Source: an uncultured Actinomyces sp.
GTDB taxonomy: Bacteria; Actinomycetota; Actinomycetes; Actinomycetales; Actinomycetaceae
Direction of reading: 5' to 3'
Assembly (NCBI GenBank): GCA_938041695.1
Contig: CALISI010000085.1
Coordinates: 1-64,000 of the forward strand
DNA: 64,000 nt
Shown: positions 8,950 through 18,168 of the stretch, in pieces
Layout of the letters: every line of letters begins with the position of its first letter
Position numbering within the stretch: position 1 is the stretch's first letter
The notes under the pieces: model-generated
What the model was told of the DNA's origin: nothing
Database searches by the model: none
What the model saw: the letters and a program-made list of their open reading frames with translations, nothing else
Made by a program: the position numbers and the translations under genes

Positions 8950-10185
8950 ATGGAACCCATGCACACTGACTTCGGATGCTCGCGCCTCGTTTTTCGGGCG
9001 TCGGTCCTACCCCCGCAGCACCCGGGGTCTACTTGCCCGCTAACATCTCTGCTTCCAGCCGCCGGAGGCACGGCCTGGCTGGGGCAGCGCCGACAGATGG
9101 TGGGCCTGGGACGGGCACTCACACTCGAGTCCACGACCCCGGGTGCGATCGCCGACGTGCGCCGCGCGTGGGAGGCCGCCCCTGCCTCGTCCACCGATAA
9201 CGGCGCGCCCTCCCCCGTTCTTTTTGCGTCCTTCGCGTTCCGCTCCCCCGCCCGCTCGGTCGCCTTCGTGCCCGCGCTGACTCTCATCGACGAGGCCGGG
9301 GCCCGCTGGGCGATCACCGCGGGCATCGGGGACGCCCCGGATCCGCTGGCGGCTGTTGACGCGGCCGTTGCCGAAGCGAGGCCCTCCCCGCGCGCGCCGG
9401 AATCCCTGACGTTTGGGCACGGGTCGATGTCGCGCACCCAGTGGCGAGACTCGGTGCGGGCGATGGCGCAGCGCCTGCGCGAGGGCGCCGCCGACAAGGC
9501 CGTCATGGCGCGCGATATGACGGTGCGATGCGCCCACGGATTCGACGAGCGTTTCCTGCTCGAGCGCCTGAGCGACCTGTATCCGTCGACGTGGCGTTTC
9601 TGCGTGGATTCGCTCGTGGGCGCGTCCCCGGAGATGCTGATCGCGGCCTCGGGCGGCACGGCGAGTTCGCGCGTCCTGGCGGGCACGTGCAAGCCTGGCG
9701 AGGGTGAGATGCTCGCGTCGAGCGCGAAGGACCTGCGCGAGCACGACCTGGCCTCGAAGTCCGTGTCCTCGGTTCTGACGCGGCTGTGCACCTCGGTGAC
9801 CGCGCAGGGTCCATTCCTCCTGTCGCTTCCCAACGTCGTCCACCTGGCGACGGACGTTCACGCGCGCCTGGGGCAGGCACATCTGCTTGATCTGGTGGCT
9901 GCCCTGCATCCTACGGCGGCCGTGTGCGGCACTCCGCGCGACGCGGCGATGCGCCTTATCGAGCAGCTGGAAGACACGGAACGCGGCCGCTACTCGGGGC
10001 CCGTGGGCTGGGTGGATACGGCCGGGGACGGCGAGTTTGCGATCGCGCTGCGCTGCGGGCTCACGTCGGGCACGCGCCTGCGCCTCTTCGCTGGTGCCGG
10101 CATCATGCCGGACTCCGACCCGGACGCCGAGCTGGCCGAGACCGAAGCGAAGATGCGCCCGCTCCTGGACGCCCTCGGCGTCTGA
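8950..10185 (+). CDS. menF: Isochorismate synthase
   Basis: 411 residues; a chorismate-binding enzyme. It converts chorismate to isochorismate, the entry step of the classical menaquinone route. Visible are the family segments DKAVMARD, AGTCKPGEGEM with SAKDLREHDL, and LHPTAAVCGTPRDAAM with ERGRYSGPVGW near the C-terminus. The start used is ATG 8950 (MEPMHTDF); ATG 8959 is also possible and no strong ribosome site precedes either. Menaquinone genes around it make MenF far likelier than a siderophore EntC. Confidence 0.92.
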   Translation: MEPMHTDFGCSRLVFRASVLPPQHPGSTCPLTSLLPAAGGTAWLGQRRQMVGLGRALTLESTTPGAIADVRRAWEAAPASSTDNGAPSPVLFASFAFRSPARSVAFVPALTLIDEAGARWAITAGIGDAPDPLAAVDAAVAEARPSPRAPESLTFGHGSMSRTQWRDSVRAMAQRLREGAADKAVMARDMTVRCAHGFDERFLLERLSDLYPSTWRFCVDSLVGASPEMLIAASGGTASSRVLAGTCKPGEGEMLASSAKDLREHDLASKSVSSVLTRLCTSVTAQGPFLLSLPNVVHLATDVHARLGQAHLLDLVAALHPTAAVCGTPRDAAMRLIEQLEDTERGRYSGPVGWVDTAGDGEFAIALRCGLTSGTRLRLFAGAGIMPDSDPDAELAETEAKMRPLLDALGV

Positions 10186-10204
10186 ACGACTCGTCGATAC
10201 GCAA

Positions 10205-10237
10205 AGGCCCGCCGTCCCTGAAAGGGACAGCGGGCCT
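10205..10237. terminator. Bidirectional terminator-like hairpin between menF and htrA
   Basis: An inverted repeat, AGGCCCGC-GTCCC against GGGAC-GCGGGCCT with a small loop, lies in the gap between the convergent menF and htrA-like genes. On the minus strand the stem is followed by TTTGCG, so it serves the protease gene best. Confidence 0.65.
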
Positions 10238-10308
10238 CGTTAGCGCGCGGAACTGGAGTCACTCCGCACGCGCGCGCACGCGCTCAGCGTGTACGCAACG
10301 CACGCAGC

Positions 10309-11736
10309 TCACTGAATCCGCACGGACACGTCCTGCGTCTGCCCGTCGCGCACGATCGTCATGGAGACGGTGTCGCCGGCCTTGTAGCGGCGCACGTAGC
10401 CGATGAGCTGCTTGGGGCTGGTCACTTCCTGGCCTTCGACCTTGACGATGACGTCGCCGGCGCGGATGCCCGCCGCGGAGGCGCCGGAGCCTGCGGACAC
10501 ATCTTGGACCTCGGCGCCCACGTAGGTGTCGGAGCCGACGGTCGTGGTCGCAGCCTTGACGGTCACGCCGAGCATGCCGTGCGAGGCGGTGCCGGAGGCG
10601 ATGAGCTGGTCCGCGATGGACACGACCAGGTCGGAGGGGATCGCGAAGCCCAGGCCGATTGAGCCCGCCTGCCCGTCGGAGGACGAGGAGAGCGACTTGA
10701 TCGAGGAGTTAATGCCAATAACCGCGCCGGTCGCGTCGAAGAGCGGGCCACCCGAGTTGCCAGGGTTGATGGAGGCGTCAATCTGGATCGCGTTCGTCAC
10801 CACGAGCTCCGAGGACGCCTGAGTCGGGTCCTGCGACGAGGAGTCCTCGGCCATGGAGACCTCGACGGGGCGGTTGAGCGCGGAGACGATGCCGGTCGTC
10901 ACCGTGTTCGACAGGCCCAGAGGCGCACCGATCGCCATGACGGGGGCACCGACCTCGAGGTTCGCGGAGGTGGCGAAACGCGCGACGGTGAGGTCCGATG
11001 GCGGGTCCTCCAGGCGGATGACGGCCAGGTCGGTGGTCTTGTCGTGACCGACGATCGATGCGGAGTAGAGGCGCCCGTCCGCGAGGGTCACCTGGATCTG
11101 GCCGCCGCCCAGGACGGAGGAGATGACGTGGTAGTTCGTGACGATGTCTCCCTGCGCGTCGTAGATGACGCCCGAACCGGTACCACCCGACGACGCGCCC
11201 TGGGTCTGGATCGTGACGACGGCGGGCGATACGGCGGAGGCGACGTCCGTCCAGTCCGTCCCGGAGCTATTGGACGCGGGCACGGCCGCGACCGTTCCCC
11301 CGTTGAGGTTGGTCGGCGTGGAGGCGCGCAGCATCGTCGGGCGCGCGTAGAACACGGCGCCGAGGGTCAGGCCGATCGTCAGGAGCATCGCGCCGAAGAG
11401 GGCGACCCAGCCCGGCCCCTTCTTCGTGACGACGACGGTGGGCGCCACAGCCGTGGGAGCGGGAGCCGCCTCGGGCGAGGCCGGGGCCGCGTATCCGCCG
11501 TAGGGTTCGCCTGTGGGGGCGGAGTATGCGCCGCCAGCCGCGGGGGCTTCCTGCGCGGAGGGGGCGGGGATCGTCGTGGCGGAGGGCATCTCGCGCGTGG
11601 CGTCCTGCGCGGCCGGAAGCTCCTGGGTGGCCGAGTGGTCCTGAGCCGTCGAGGGCTGCGGGTAGCTGGGGGCCGAGGCCGCAACCGTATCGCGCGACGA
11701 GTCGGCGTCGGGGGCCGGAATCTGAGACTCGTTCAT
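10309..11736 (-). CDS. htrA: HtrA/DegP-like membrane-anchored serine protease with PDZ domain
   Basis: 475 residues. An acidic, Pro/Ala/Ser-rich cytoplasmic N-terminal tail (about 1-105) is followed by one membrane helix (WVALFGAMLLTIGLTLGAVFYA, approximately 107-130). The trypsin-like domain carries the triad: His in TNYHVISS, Asp in KTTDLAVIRL, Ser in INPGNSGGPLF. A PDZ domain covers about 380-475. The family degrades misfolded exported proteins outside the membrane. The ribosome site AGAGGAAACC precedes the ATG. It lies downstream of menD but about 120 bp away, probably as its own unit. Confidence 0.93.
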   Translation of the reverse strand: MNESQIPAPDADSSRDTVAASAPSYPQPSTAQDHSATQELPAAQDATREMPSATTIPAPSAQEAPAAGGAYSAPTGEPYGGYAAPASPEAAPAPTAVAPTVVVTKKGPGWVALFGAMLLTIGLTLGAVFYARPTMLRASTPTNLNGGTVAAVPASNSSGTDWTDVASAVSPAVVTIQTQGASSGGTGSGVIYDAQGDIVTNYHVISSVLGGGQIQVTLADGRLYSASIVGHDKTTDLAVIRLEDPPSDLTVARFATSANLEVGAPVMAIGAPLGLSNTVTTGIVSALNRPVEVSMAEDSSSQDPTQASSELVVTNAIQIDASINPGNSGGPLFDATGAVIGINSSIKSLSSSSDGQAGSIGLGFAIPSDLVVSIADQLIASGTASHGMLGVTVKAATTTVGSDTYVGAEVQDVSAGSGASAAGIRAGDVIVKVEGQEVTSPKQLIGYVRRYKAGDTVSMTIVRDGQTQDVSVRIQ

Positions 11737-11857
11737 GGTTTCCTCTGGTGTCAGTTCGTTATCTGTCCACCAGTATGAGTCGATTCCTCAAAGGGCCACT
11801 GAAAGCGTCCTGGAAGTTTCCTGTAAACCGTTCAACCTCACAGCGAACGTTCTCCCC

Positions 11858-13525
11858 TCAGGAGAGCACGTCACGGACGGCCGGGTATAGGTGCGCGGCG
11901 CGCTCGACGGGCGCGTGAATCAACCGCGGGCCGCCGGCAGGCCGGGCAAGAAGCACCTCCAGCTCGGAAGGCTCGTCGGCTCGCGCGAAGGCGACACCGT
12001 ACGCGGCCGCGAGCGCCTCGTAGTCCACCGACTGAGCGAGGCCGAACCAACGGTCGTAGGCCTCGGGGCTGGTGGCGCGCCCATGCTCGAGGGTGGCGAA
12101 GATGCCGCCGCCCTGGTCATCCGCAACGACGATATCGAGGTGGGCGCCCACGCTCGCCGCCAGGGCGAGGGAAGAGGCGTCGTGACAGGCCGTGAGGTCA
12201 CCCATGACGGCGCTGACGCGCTCGCCCGAAGGGGCTAAGGCCTCGCCCGCGTATCCGGAACCCAGGCAGATGCCGACGGCGGTCGCGATGGTGCCGTCGA
12301 TCCCGGCCTGGCCGCGGTTGGAGTGGACGACGCGCCCCTCCAGCGTGGGGACTACGAGATCGAAGGCGCGCACGGGGTTGGAGGCGCCGAGGACGAGGGG
12401 GCCGCTCGTCGAGGCGGCGACGGCCCGCGCCAGATCGAGCATCGTGCGCCCGGAGCCAGCGGCGAGCACGGAGTCGATGCGCTCGCCCGCGTCGCGAGCG
12501 GCGTCGCGTACGCGAGAGGCCCACTCGGCCTGAGCAGCACTGATAGGCTCCCGGGCGGGCTCGAGGTCGGCGACGACGACCGAGGCGTTGCCCGAGATGT
12601 CCACCCACGGGCTGTGCGGGTCGACGACGACGACGCGCACATCGGGGCGCGCGAGAAGGGCCTGAATCGGGCGCGACAGCGTCGGACGCCCGGTCACGAC
12701 GACCACGTCGATCTCTCGCCCCAGCGACGAAGCCACGAGGGACTGCTCGAAGGGGGTCACTCCCCCGCCCTTCCACGCACCCGACGCCGATTCCGCGAAC
12801 AGCGGGAAGCCCGCAGCGCGGGACCACTCACGGGCGCGAGGCGATGCCCCCTCACCCGCAACAATCAGCCCGGCGGCGGCAGGTCCAACCACGTCCTCCC
12901 AGCGCTCAGGCGTCACGGAGGCTCGCAGCACCCGGGTCGGACGAGGAACGAACGAAGCCCCGGCCTCATCCCCGGAAGCTGAAGGGGACGCGGGCGACGC
13001 GGGGGTCAGCGGATCACGGAACGCAACGTTGATCTGCACGGGGCCAGGCGCACCACTGGGCGCCCCGCAGGCGGCGGCGACCGCGCGGGCGAGGTGGCCA
13101 ACCAGGAAGGGCGAGGCCTCCTGCGGCTCCAGATCAATGCTCGCGCGCACGTGCGCGCCAAAGAAACCAGACTGGTCGGTCGCCTGGGACGCTCCGACAC
13201 CGCGCAGTTCGCCGGGACGGTCGGCAGTCAGAAGGAGGAGCGGCAGGCGCGCATGGGAGGCCTCGAGGACCGCGGGGGCCAGCTCGGCGACGGCGGTTCC
13301 TGAGGTGACGACGATGGCGGGCAGGGCCCCGGTACGGGCCAAGCCGACGGCCGCAAAACCTGCGCCGCGCTCATCCAGGACGGCGCGTACCTCGCCGCCG
13401 AAAGAACCCGCTTCGAGGGCGTAGGCGAAGGGCGCGGAGCGCGAACCCGGGCAGTACAGGACGTGCGTGACGCCCAGGGCATCCAGGGACGAGAGGATAG
13501 CGCTGGCGGTATCGACGGAGGGCAT
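11858..13525 (-). CDS. menD: 2-succinyl-5-enolpyruvyl-6-hydroxy-3-cyclohexene-1-carboxylate synthase
   Basis: 555 residues; a thiamine-diphosphate enzyme joining isochorismate and 2-oxoglutarate. The N-terminal VLYCPGSRSAPFAYAL and the catalytic-Glu region LDERGAGFAAVGLA match MenD. The C-terminal TPP-binding part reads VMGDLTACHDASSLALA and VADDQGGGIFATLE. Length fits. It lies 9 bp after menC on the same strand, so the two form an operon. Confidence 0.95.
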   Translation of the reverse strand: MPSVDTASAILSSLDALGVTHVLYCPGSRSAPFAYALEAGSFGGEVRAVLDERGAGFAAVGLARTGALPAIVVTSGTAVAELAPAVLEASHARLPLLLLTADRPGELRGVGASQATDQSGFFGAHVRASIDLEPQEASPFLVGHLARAVAAACGAPSGAPGPVQINVAFRDPLTPASPASPSASGDEAGASFVPRPTRVLRASVTPERWEDVVGPAAAGLIVAGEGASPRAREWSRAAGFPLFAESASGAWKGGGVTPFEQSLVASSLGREIDVVVVTGRPTLSRPIQALLARPDVRVVVVDPHSPWVDISGNASVVVADLEPAREPISAAQAEWASRVRDAARDAGERIDSVLAAGSGRTMLDLARAVAASTSGPLVLGASNPVRAFDLVVPTLEGRVVHSNRGQAGIDGTIATAVGICLGSGYAGEALAPSGERVSAVMGDLTACHDASSLALAASVGAHLDIVVADDQGGGIFATLEHGRATSPEAYDRWFGLAQSVDYEALAAAYGVAFARADEPSELEVLLARPAGGPRLIHAPVERAAHLYPAVRDVLS

Positions 13526-13534
13526 GCGCTCAGC

Positions 13535-14593
13535 CTACCGGGAGCCCGCCCTCAGATGCTCAGCCATGCCTTCGAGGCGCATGCCCCAGCGGGAGACGAG
13601 GTCGCCGTCGACCGGAGTGCGGTCGATGAGGTCCTGGTCCGGCTCGAGGCGCCCCACAGGCAGGAGGCCACGCTCGGGAATCAGGGGCTGGGTCACGTCG
13701 CCCACCAGCAGCGAGGCGGTGGCCAGTCCCGCGGCCCGGGGCACACCGGGCACGGCGGCAGCCGCGGCGACGCCGACCGACAGGCCGACAGACGTCTCGA
13801 GGGCGGAGGACACGACCACGCCGAGGCCGCTCTTGCGGGCGACCTTCAGGGCAGCACGCACGCCTCCGAGGGGCGCGACCTTGATGATGACCACGTCAGC
13901 GGCCTCCTTGCGGGCCACCGCCAGAGGGTCCTCAGCGCGGCGGATCGACTCGTCGGCGGCGATCGGCACGTCCACGGATCGGCGCACCTGCGCCAGTTCA
14001 TCCACCGTCAGGCAGGGCTGCTCCACGTATTCGATGGGGACAACGCCGGCGGCCGCAGCCATTGCAGGGATGGCCTCGCGAGCCTGATCGACCTCCCACG
14101 CGCCGTTGGCATCGAGGCGGATCATCGCCTGCCCGCCCACGGTCTCACGCAGGGCGTCGGCGACGGCGGCGATGCGCGCGCAGTCTCGCCCAACGCTGAC
14201 GCCGGGCTCAGCGACCTTGATCTTCGCAGTCGCGCAGCCGCCCGAGGCCTTCACGCGCTCGTAGGCTTCCTCAGGCGAAATGACGGGGATCGTGACGTTG
14301 ACGGGCACGAACTTGCGCCGAGGCACCGGCGGGAAACGGCGAGCGGATTCAAGGGCTGCGGCCAGCCAGCGCGAGGACTCCAGATCGCCGTAGTTCCAGA
14401 AGGGCGCGGCCTCTCCCCAACCAGCGTGTCCGTGCAGGAGGAGCCCCTCGCGGCAAGTCACGCCACGGAAACGCGTCGTCATCGCTATCTTGTACACAAG
14501 GATGTCGTCGACGCCTTCGAGGGCGTAACGCGTTTGATGACTGAGCGTGCGCATCGGAATGCGCATGAGCGTCGGTTGCTGCGCTGCGTTCAC
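13535..14593 (-). CDS. menC: o-Succinylbenzoate synthase
   Basis: 352 residues; an enolase-superfamily enzyme dehydrating SHCHC to o-succinylbenzoate. The catalytic lysine segment ATAKIKVAEPG, metal ligand segments RLDANGAWEV, VEQPC and ADESIRR, and the second lysine region VVIIKVAPLGG are all visible. The start is a GTG at 14593 preceded by AAGGAGT at a good distance. It sits upstream of menD in the same unit. Confidence 0.94.
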   Translation of the reverse strand: MNAAQQPTLMRIPMRTLSHQTRYALEGVDDILVYKIAMTTRFRGVTCREGLLLHGHAGWGEAAPFWNYGDLESSRWLAAALESARRFPPVPRRKFVPVNVTIPVISPEEAYERVKASGGCATAKIKVAEPGVSVGRDCARIAAVADALRETVGGQAMIRLDANGAWEVDQAREAIPAMAAAAGVVPIEYVEQPCLTVDELAQVRRSVDVPIAADESIRRAEDPLAVARKEAADVVIIKVAPLGGVRAALKVARKSGLGVVVSSALETSVGLSVGVAAAAAVPGVPRAAGLATASLLVGDVTQPLIPERGLLPVGRLEPDQDLIDRTPVDGDLVSRWGMRLEGMAEHLRAGSR

Positions 14594-14940
14594 AAGAACA
14601 CTCCTTACTTCCCGGTAATATTATCACGCAACCTCGCACTATCAACAACTCCTACACACATCACCTCGTAATCCATTGCGCAGTAAGTGCGACAAAGTGA
14701 CAGACTCTCTAGAGCGATTGGACACGTGGTATGTAGGCGCGTCTCACAGAACACAGCTGCGCCTGTCAAGAAGGCTCATAGAATGGTTACTGCGCAGTAG
14801 ACTTTGTTTCGTTTGGTTAGCTTGCGCACCCCATAGCCCCACATGAGCTTGTCGGCCCAGACTCATCGGTAACGCCACCCCCCCTCTCGAGCACACGCAC
14901 CCCGACGCCTGCCACCGCCTCGTCGATTAGAATCCGACAC
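14594..14940. promoter_or_regulatory. Divergent intergenic region menC/menB with a palindrome
   Basis: 347 bp between the divergent menC and menB, markedly A+T-richer than the genes. It holds a perfect 12-bp palindrome TACTGCGCAGTA at 14788-14799 and a half-conserved copy TTGCGCAGTAA at 14676-14686, about 112 bp away. These are candidate operator sites for a regulator controlling both menaquinone units. No protein gene is convincing here. Confidence 0.45.
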
Positions 14941-15921
14941 ATGAGCGCTCTCCCCTTCGTCTCCGACACCTTCGACCCGACCCGCTGGCGCGAGGTCGAG
15001 GGATTCGACTTCGCCGACATCACCTACCACCGCGGCATCTCGCGCGGCCCCGAGGTGGACGGCCGCCCCAAGGGCGCCGACATGCCGGTCGTGCGCATCG
15101 CCTTTGATCGCCCCGACATCCGCAACGCCTTCCGCCCTGGGACGGTCGACGAGCTGTACCGCGCGCTCGACCACGCGCGCCAGACCTCCTCGGTCGCGGC
15201 CGTCATCCTGACGGGCAACGGTCCCTCGGAGCGAGACGGCGGATACTCCTTCTGCTCGGGCGGCGACCAGAGGGTGCGAGGCCGCGACGGCTACCGTTAC
15301 GAGGTCGAGGGGGCGGACCCCGAGGCCGCCACCGCCCAGCGCCGCGAGCAGATCGACCCCGCGCGCGCCGGTCGCCTGCACATCCTGGAGGTCCAGCGCC
15401 TGATCCGCACGATGCCGAAGGTCGTCATCGCGGCCGTCCCCGGATGGGCGGCAGGCGGCGGCCACTCCCTCAACGTGGTCGCGGACCTGTCGGTGGCGTC
15501 CATCGAGCACGCGGCATTCATGCAGACCGACGCGAACGTCGGATCCTTCGACGCTGGCTACGGCTCGGCGCTCCTGGCCCGACAGGCCGGCGACAAGCGT
15601 GCGCGCGAAATCTTCTTCCTCGCCGAGCGCTACGACGCTCAGAACGCCGAGCGTTGGGGCGTCATCAACCGCGCCGTCCCGCACGCCCAGCTCGAGGAGA
15701 CCGCCCTGGAGTGGGCCTCAACCATCGCGACGAAGTCCCCCCAGGCCATCCGCATGCTGAAGTTCGCCTTCAACCTGGCCGACGACGGCCTGGCCGGCCA
15801 GCAGGTCTTCGCCGGGGAGGCCACGCGCATGGCCTATATGACGGCCGAGGCCCAAGAGGGGCGCGACGCCTTCCTCGAGCACCGCGCCCCCCGCTGGGAG
15901 GACTACCCCTACTACTACTGA
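14941..15921 (+). CDS. menB: 1,4-Dihydroxy-2-naphthoyl-CoA synthase
   Basis: 326 residues; a crotonase-fold enzyme cyclising o-succinylbenzoyl-CoA. Typical features are DRPDIRNAFRPGTV, the active-site loop with SFCSGGDQRVRG, VPGWAAGGGHSLNVVADL, and the MenB-specific SFDAGYGSALLARQ. The long N-terminal segment and C-terminal tail RAPRWEDYPYYY are normal for actinobacterial MenB. It stands alone on the plus strand opposite menC/menD. Confidence 0.96.
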   Translation: MSALPFVSDTFDPTRWREVEGFDFADITYHRGISRGPEVDGRPKGADMPVVRIAFDRPDIRNAFRPGTVDELYRALDHARQTSSVAAVILTGNGPSERDGGYSFCSGGDQRVRGRDGYRYEVEGADPEAATAQRREQIDPARAGRLHILEVQRLIRTMPKVVIAAVPGWAAGGGHSLNVVADLSVASIEHAAFMQTDANVGSFDAGYGSALLARQAGDKRAREIFFLAERYDAQNAERWGVINRAVPHAQLEETALEWASTIATKSPQAIRMLKFAFNLADDGLAGQQVFAGEATRMAYMTAEAQEGRDAFLEHRAPRWEDYPYYY

Positions 15922-15979
15922 GGCGTCGCCCATCGGCAGCTGCTCATCGGGCAGCCTTGCTCGTCGGCAGCCCCGATAC

Positions 15980-16012
15980 GGAGCCCGGGGATCTCGCCGA
16001 TCCTGGGGCTCC
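15980..16012. terminator. Hairpin between convergent menB and alpha-glucosidase genes
   Basis: GGAGCCC at 15980 pairs with GGGCTCC ending at 16012, with an inner GGAT/ATCC pair and some mismatches. It lies between two converging genes; there is no strong T-run. Confidence 0.45.
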
Positions 16013-16019
16013 GCCCGTC

Positions 16020-17753
16020 TCACGTGAGGTAGACGCGCGCCTCCCATGGCTCCAGGACTGTCGGTACTCCCCGGTCCTCCTCGGACAGGTCGCGGTTGGC
16101 CAGGAGGAGACCCCCGCTCACCCCGCGCATCGCATCACCGAGGGAGGCGGGCTGGGAGGAGAGGTTGACGAGGACCGTTGCCACGGCCTCGCCGAGGGTG
16201 CGGCGATAGGCGAAGATCGCGGGCGAGGGAGTGTCGATACGCTCGAACGCACCGGCCGCGATGACGGGCAGGCCGTGGCGGATGTCCGCGAGCGCGCGGT
16301 AGTAGGCATGCACGGAGGAAGGGTCGTCGACCTGGGAGGCGGCGTTGATCTCGCGATAGTTCGGGGTGACGCCGATCCACGGGGTGCCCTCCGTGAAGCC
16401 CGCGTTCTCGCTTGCGTCCCACTGGACGGGGGTGCGCGCGTTGTCGCGGCCGGTGAAGGCCAGCCCCTTCAGGACGGCCTCGGGGCTCTCCCCCGACTCC
16501 ACCGCCTCACGGTAGTAGCGCAGCGCCTCGACATCCCGATAGTCCTCGATGCCACCGAAGACGCCGTTGGTCATGCCGAGCTCCTCTCCCTGGTACACGT
16601 AGGGCGTGCCGCGCAGCATGTGCAGGGCGGTAGCCAGGGCGGTGGCCGACTCGTAGCGCCACTCCTCGTCACCGAAGCGGCTGACGGCGCGCGGCTGGTC
16701 ATGATTATCCAGGTAGAGGCTGTTCCACCCGACCTCGCCCTGGGCCTCCTGCCAGGCGCTCAAACAGTCGGCGAGCTCGCCGGGCCGCAGCGGGCGCGGA
16801 TGAAACTTCCCCGCTTCGAGGCCGAGGTCGACGTGGTCGAACTGGAACACCATGTCGAGCTCGCGCCGCGCCGGGTCCGTGAAGAGCAGGACGTTGTCGC
16901 GGCGCACGCCGGGGCACTCGCCGACCGTCATGGTGCCGCTGCGGTCCTCGAAGACCTCGCGGCGCATCTGCGCGAGATATTCATGCAGGTGCGGGCCTTC
17001 GGAGAAGTGCGGGAACCCCTCGCCCCACGCGCGCCCGGGGTAGACGATCCCGTCGGGCAGGCCCGGGTTCTTCGAGATCAGGTTGATGACGTCCATGCGG
17101 AAGCCGTCGACGCCGCGGTCGAGCCACCAGTTCATCATGCGATAGACGGCGGCGCGCACCTCGGCGTGGTCCCAGTTCAGGTCGGGCTGCTTCTTGTGGA
17201 AGAGATGCAGGTAGTACTGGCCCGTGGCCTCGTCCCACGCCCAGGCAGAGCCAGAGAAGAAGGACCCCCAGTTGTTGGGCTCAGCGCCGGCCTCGCCGCC
17301 CACGAATCCGGGCCGCGGATCGCGCCAGATGTACCAGTCGCGCTTCGGATTCTCCCGCGAGGAGCGCGACTCGACGAACCACGGGTTCTCGTCGGAGGAG
17401 TGGTTGACGACCAGGTCCATGATGAGGCGCATGCCCCTCTCGTGGACTCCCTCCAGCAGGCGGTCGAAGTCCGACAGCGTGCCGAACATGGGGTCGATGT
17501 CGTAGTAGTCGGCGATGTCGTAGCCGTTGTCCGCCTGCGGGGACGCGTAGATCGGCGACAGCCACAGGACGTCCACGCCCAGGGACTTCAGGTAGTCGAG
17601 CTTGGAGCGGATGCCCTCGAGGTCGCCAAAGCCGTCGCCGTTCGAATCTTTGAAGGAGCGCGGGTAGATCTGGTAGACGACCGCACCCTTCCACCATTCC
17701 TCGGGACCCAGGCCGTTGCCTGCGGGGTTCAGCGCATTGCTACAGAAGAACAT
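16020..17753 (-). CDS. GH13 alpha-glucosidase (oligo-1,6-glucosidase/trehalulase-like)
   Basis: 577 residues; glycoside hydrolase family 13. The TIM-barrel conserved regions are visible: DLVVNHSSDENPWF, DGFRMDVINL (nucleophile Asp), MTVGECPG (acid/base Glu) and YLDNHDQPR. A C-terminal all-beta domain follows from about residue 500. Regions and length fit intracellular enzymes that cut terminal alpha-1,6 or alpha-1,4 glucosyl bonds; exact linkage cannot be told. No signal peptide, so it acts in the cytoplasm on imported sugars. No sugar transporter is adjacent. Confidence 0.9.
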   Translation of the reverse strand: MFFCSNALNPAGNGLGPEEWWKGAVVYQIYPRSFKDSNGDGFGDLEGIRSKLDYLKSLGVDVLWLSPIYASPQADNGYDIADYYDIDPMFGTLSDFDRLLEGVHERGMRLIMDLVVNHSSDENPWFVESRSSRENPKRDWYIWRDPRPGFVGGEAGAEPNNWGSFFSGSAWAWDEATGQYYLHLFHKKQPDLNWDHAEVRAAVYRMMNWWLDRGVDGFRMDVINLISKNPGLPDGIVYPGRAWGEGFPHFSEGPHLHEYLAQMRREVFEDRSGTMTVGECPGVRRDNVLLFTDPARRELDMVFQFDHVDLGLEAGKFHPRPLRPGELADCLSAWQEAQGEVGWNSLYLDNHDQPRAVSRFGDEEWRYESATALATALHMLRGTPYVYQGEELGMTNGVFGGIEDYRDVEALRYYREAVESGESPEAVLKGLAFTGRDNARTPVQWDASENAGFTEGTPWIGVTPNYREINAASQVDDPSSVHAYYRALADIRHGLPVIAAGAFERIDTPSPAIFAYRRTLGEAVATVLVNLSSQPASLGDAMRGVSGGLLLANRDLSEEDRGVPTVLEPWEARVYLT

Positions 17754-18099
17754 AGAGCACCTGCCATACGTTGAGGTCGGGCACGTCTGCCCGCTGCCAT
17801 TAGGCGCAGACTACCGTGTCTGACTTGTCTCGCCCCACCGTATGCCGCGGCGTGGGTCAAAGCCGCCTCCAATCACGAGCCGTCCAGCACGGCCCCTCCA
17901 GCGGCACTTCCGCGACAAAACTCGCCCAACAAGGCGCAAAAACGCCGATTTCCCACCCGCAAAGGCGACCGCGGTTTCAATCCCACACAGACACAAGCAA
18001 GCAAAGGCGACGATGGTTTCAGGCCACCGGGCCACCTGGCCAACAGGGCCTGGCTGCGGCACCCGTGGGGCCACAAACACCCGCCACGGACATGACAAA
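17754..18099. repeat. Intergenic region with 42-bp-periodic short repeats
   Basis: There is no credible gene. It holds CGCGACAAAACTCGCCCAAC at 17911-17930, which matches the unit of the repeat array at 30559-30863. It also holds two copies of GCAAAGGCGACNNNGGTTTCA at 17959-17979 and 18001-18021, exactly 42 bp apart. Another small inverted repeat, GGCG-CAAAAA-CGCC, lies at 17934-17947. The same 41-42-bp spacing in both regions suggests related elements. Confidence 0.5.
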
Positions 18100-18129
18100 G
18101 CGGGCCGGAACCTCTCGGTTCCGGCCCGC
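18100..18129 (-). terminator. Terminator of the L,D-transpeptidase gene
   Basis: A perfect 13-bp stem (GCGGGCCGGAACC / GGTTCCGGCCCGC) with a TCTC loop lies 40 bp past the stop codon on the minus strand. It is followed there by TTTGTC. Confidence 0.75.
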
Positions 18130-18168
18130 CCTCGATGCTCAGTGGCGATCAGCAGCGCACGGCGCGCG

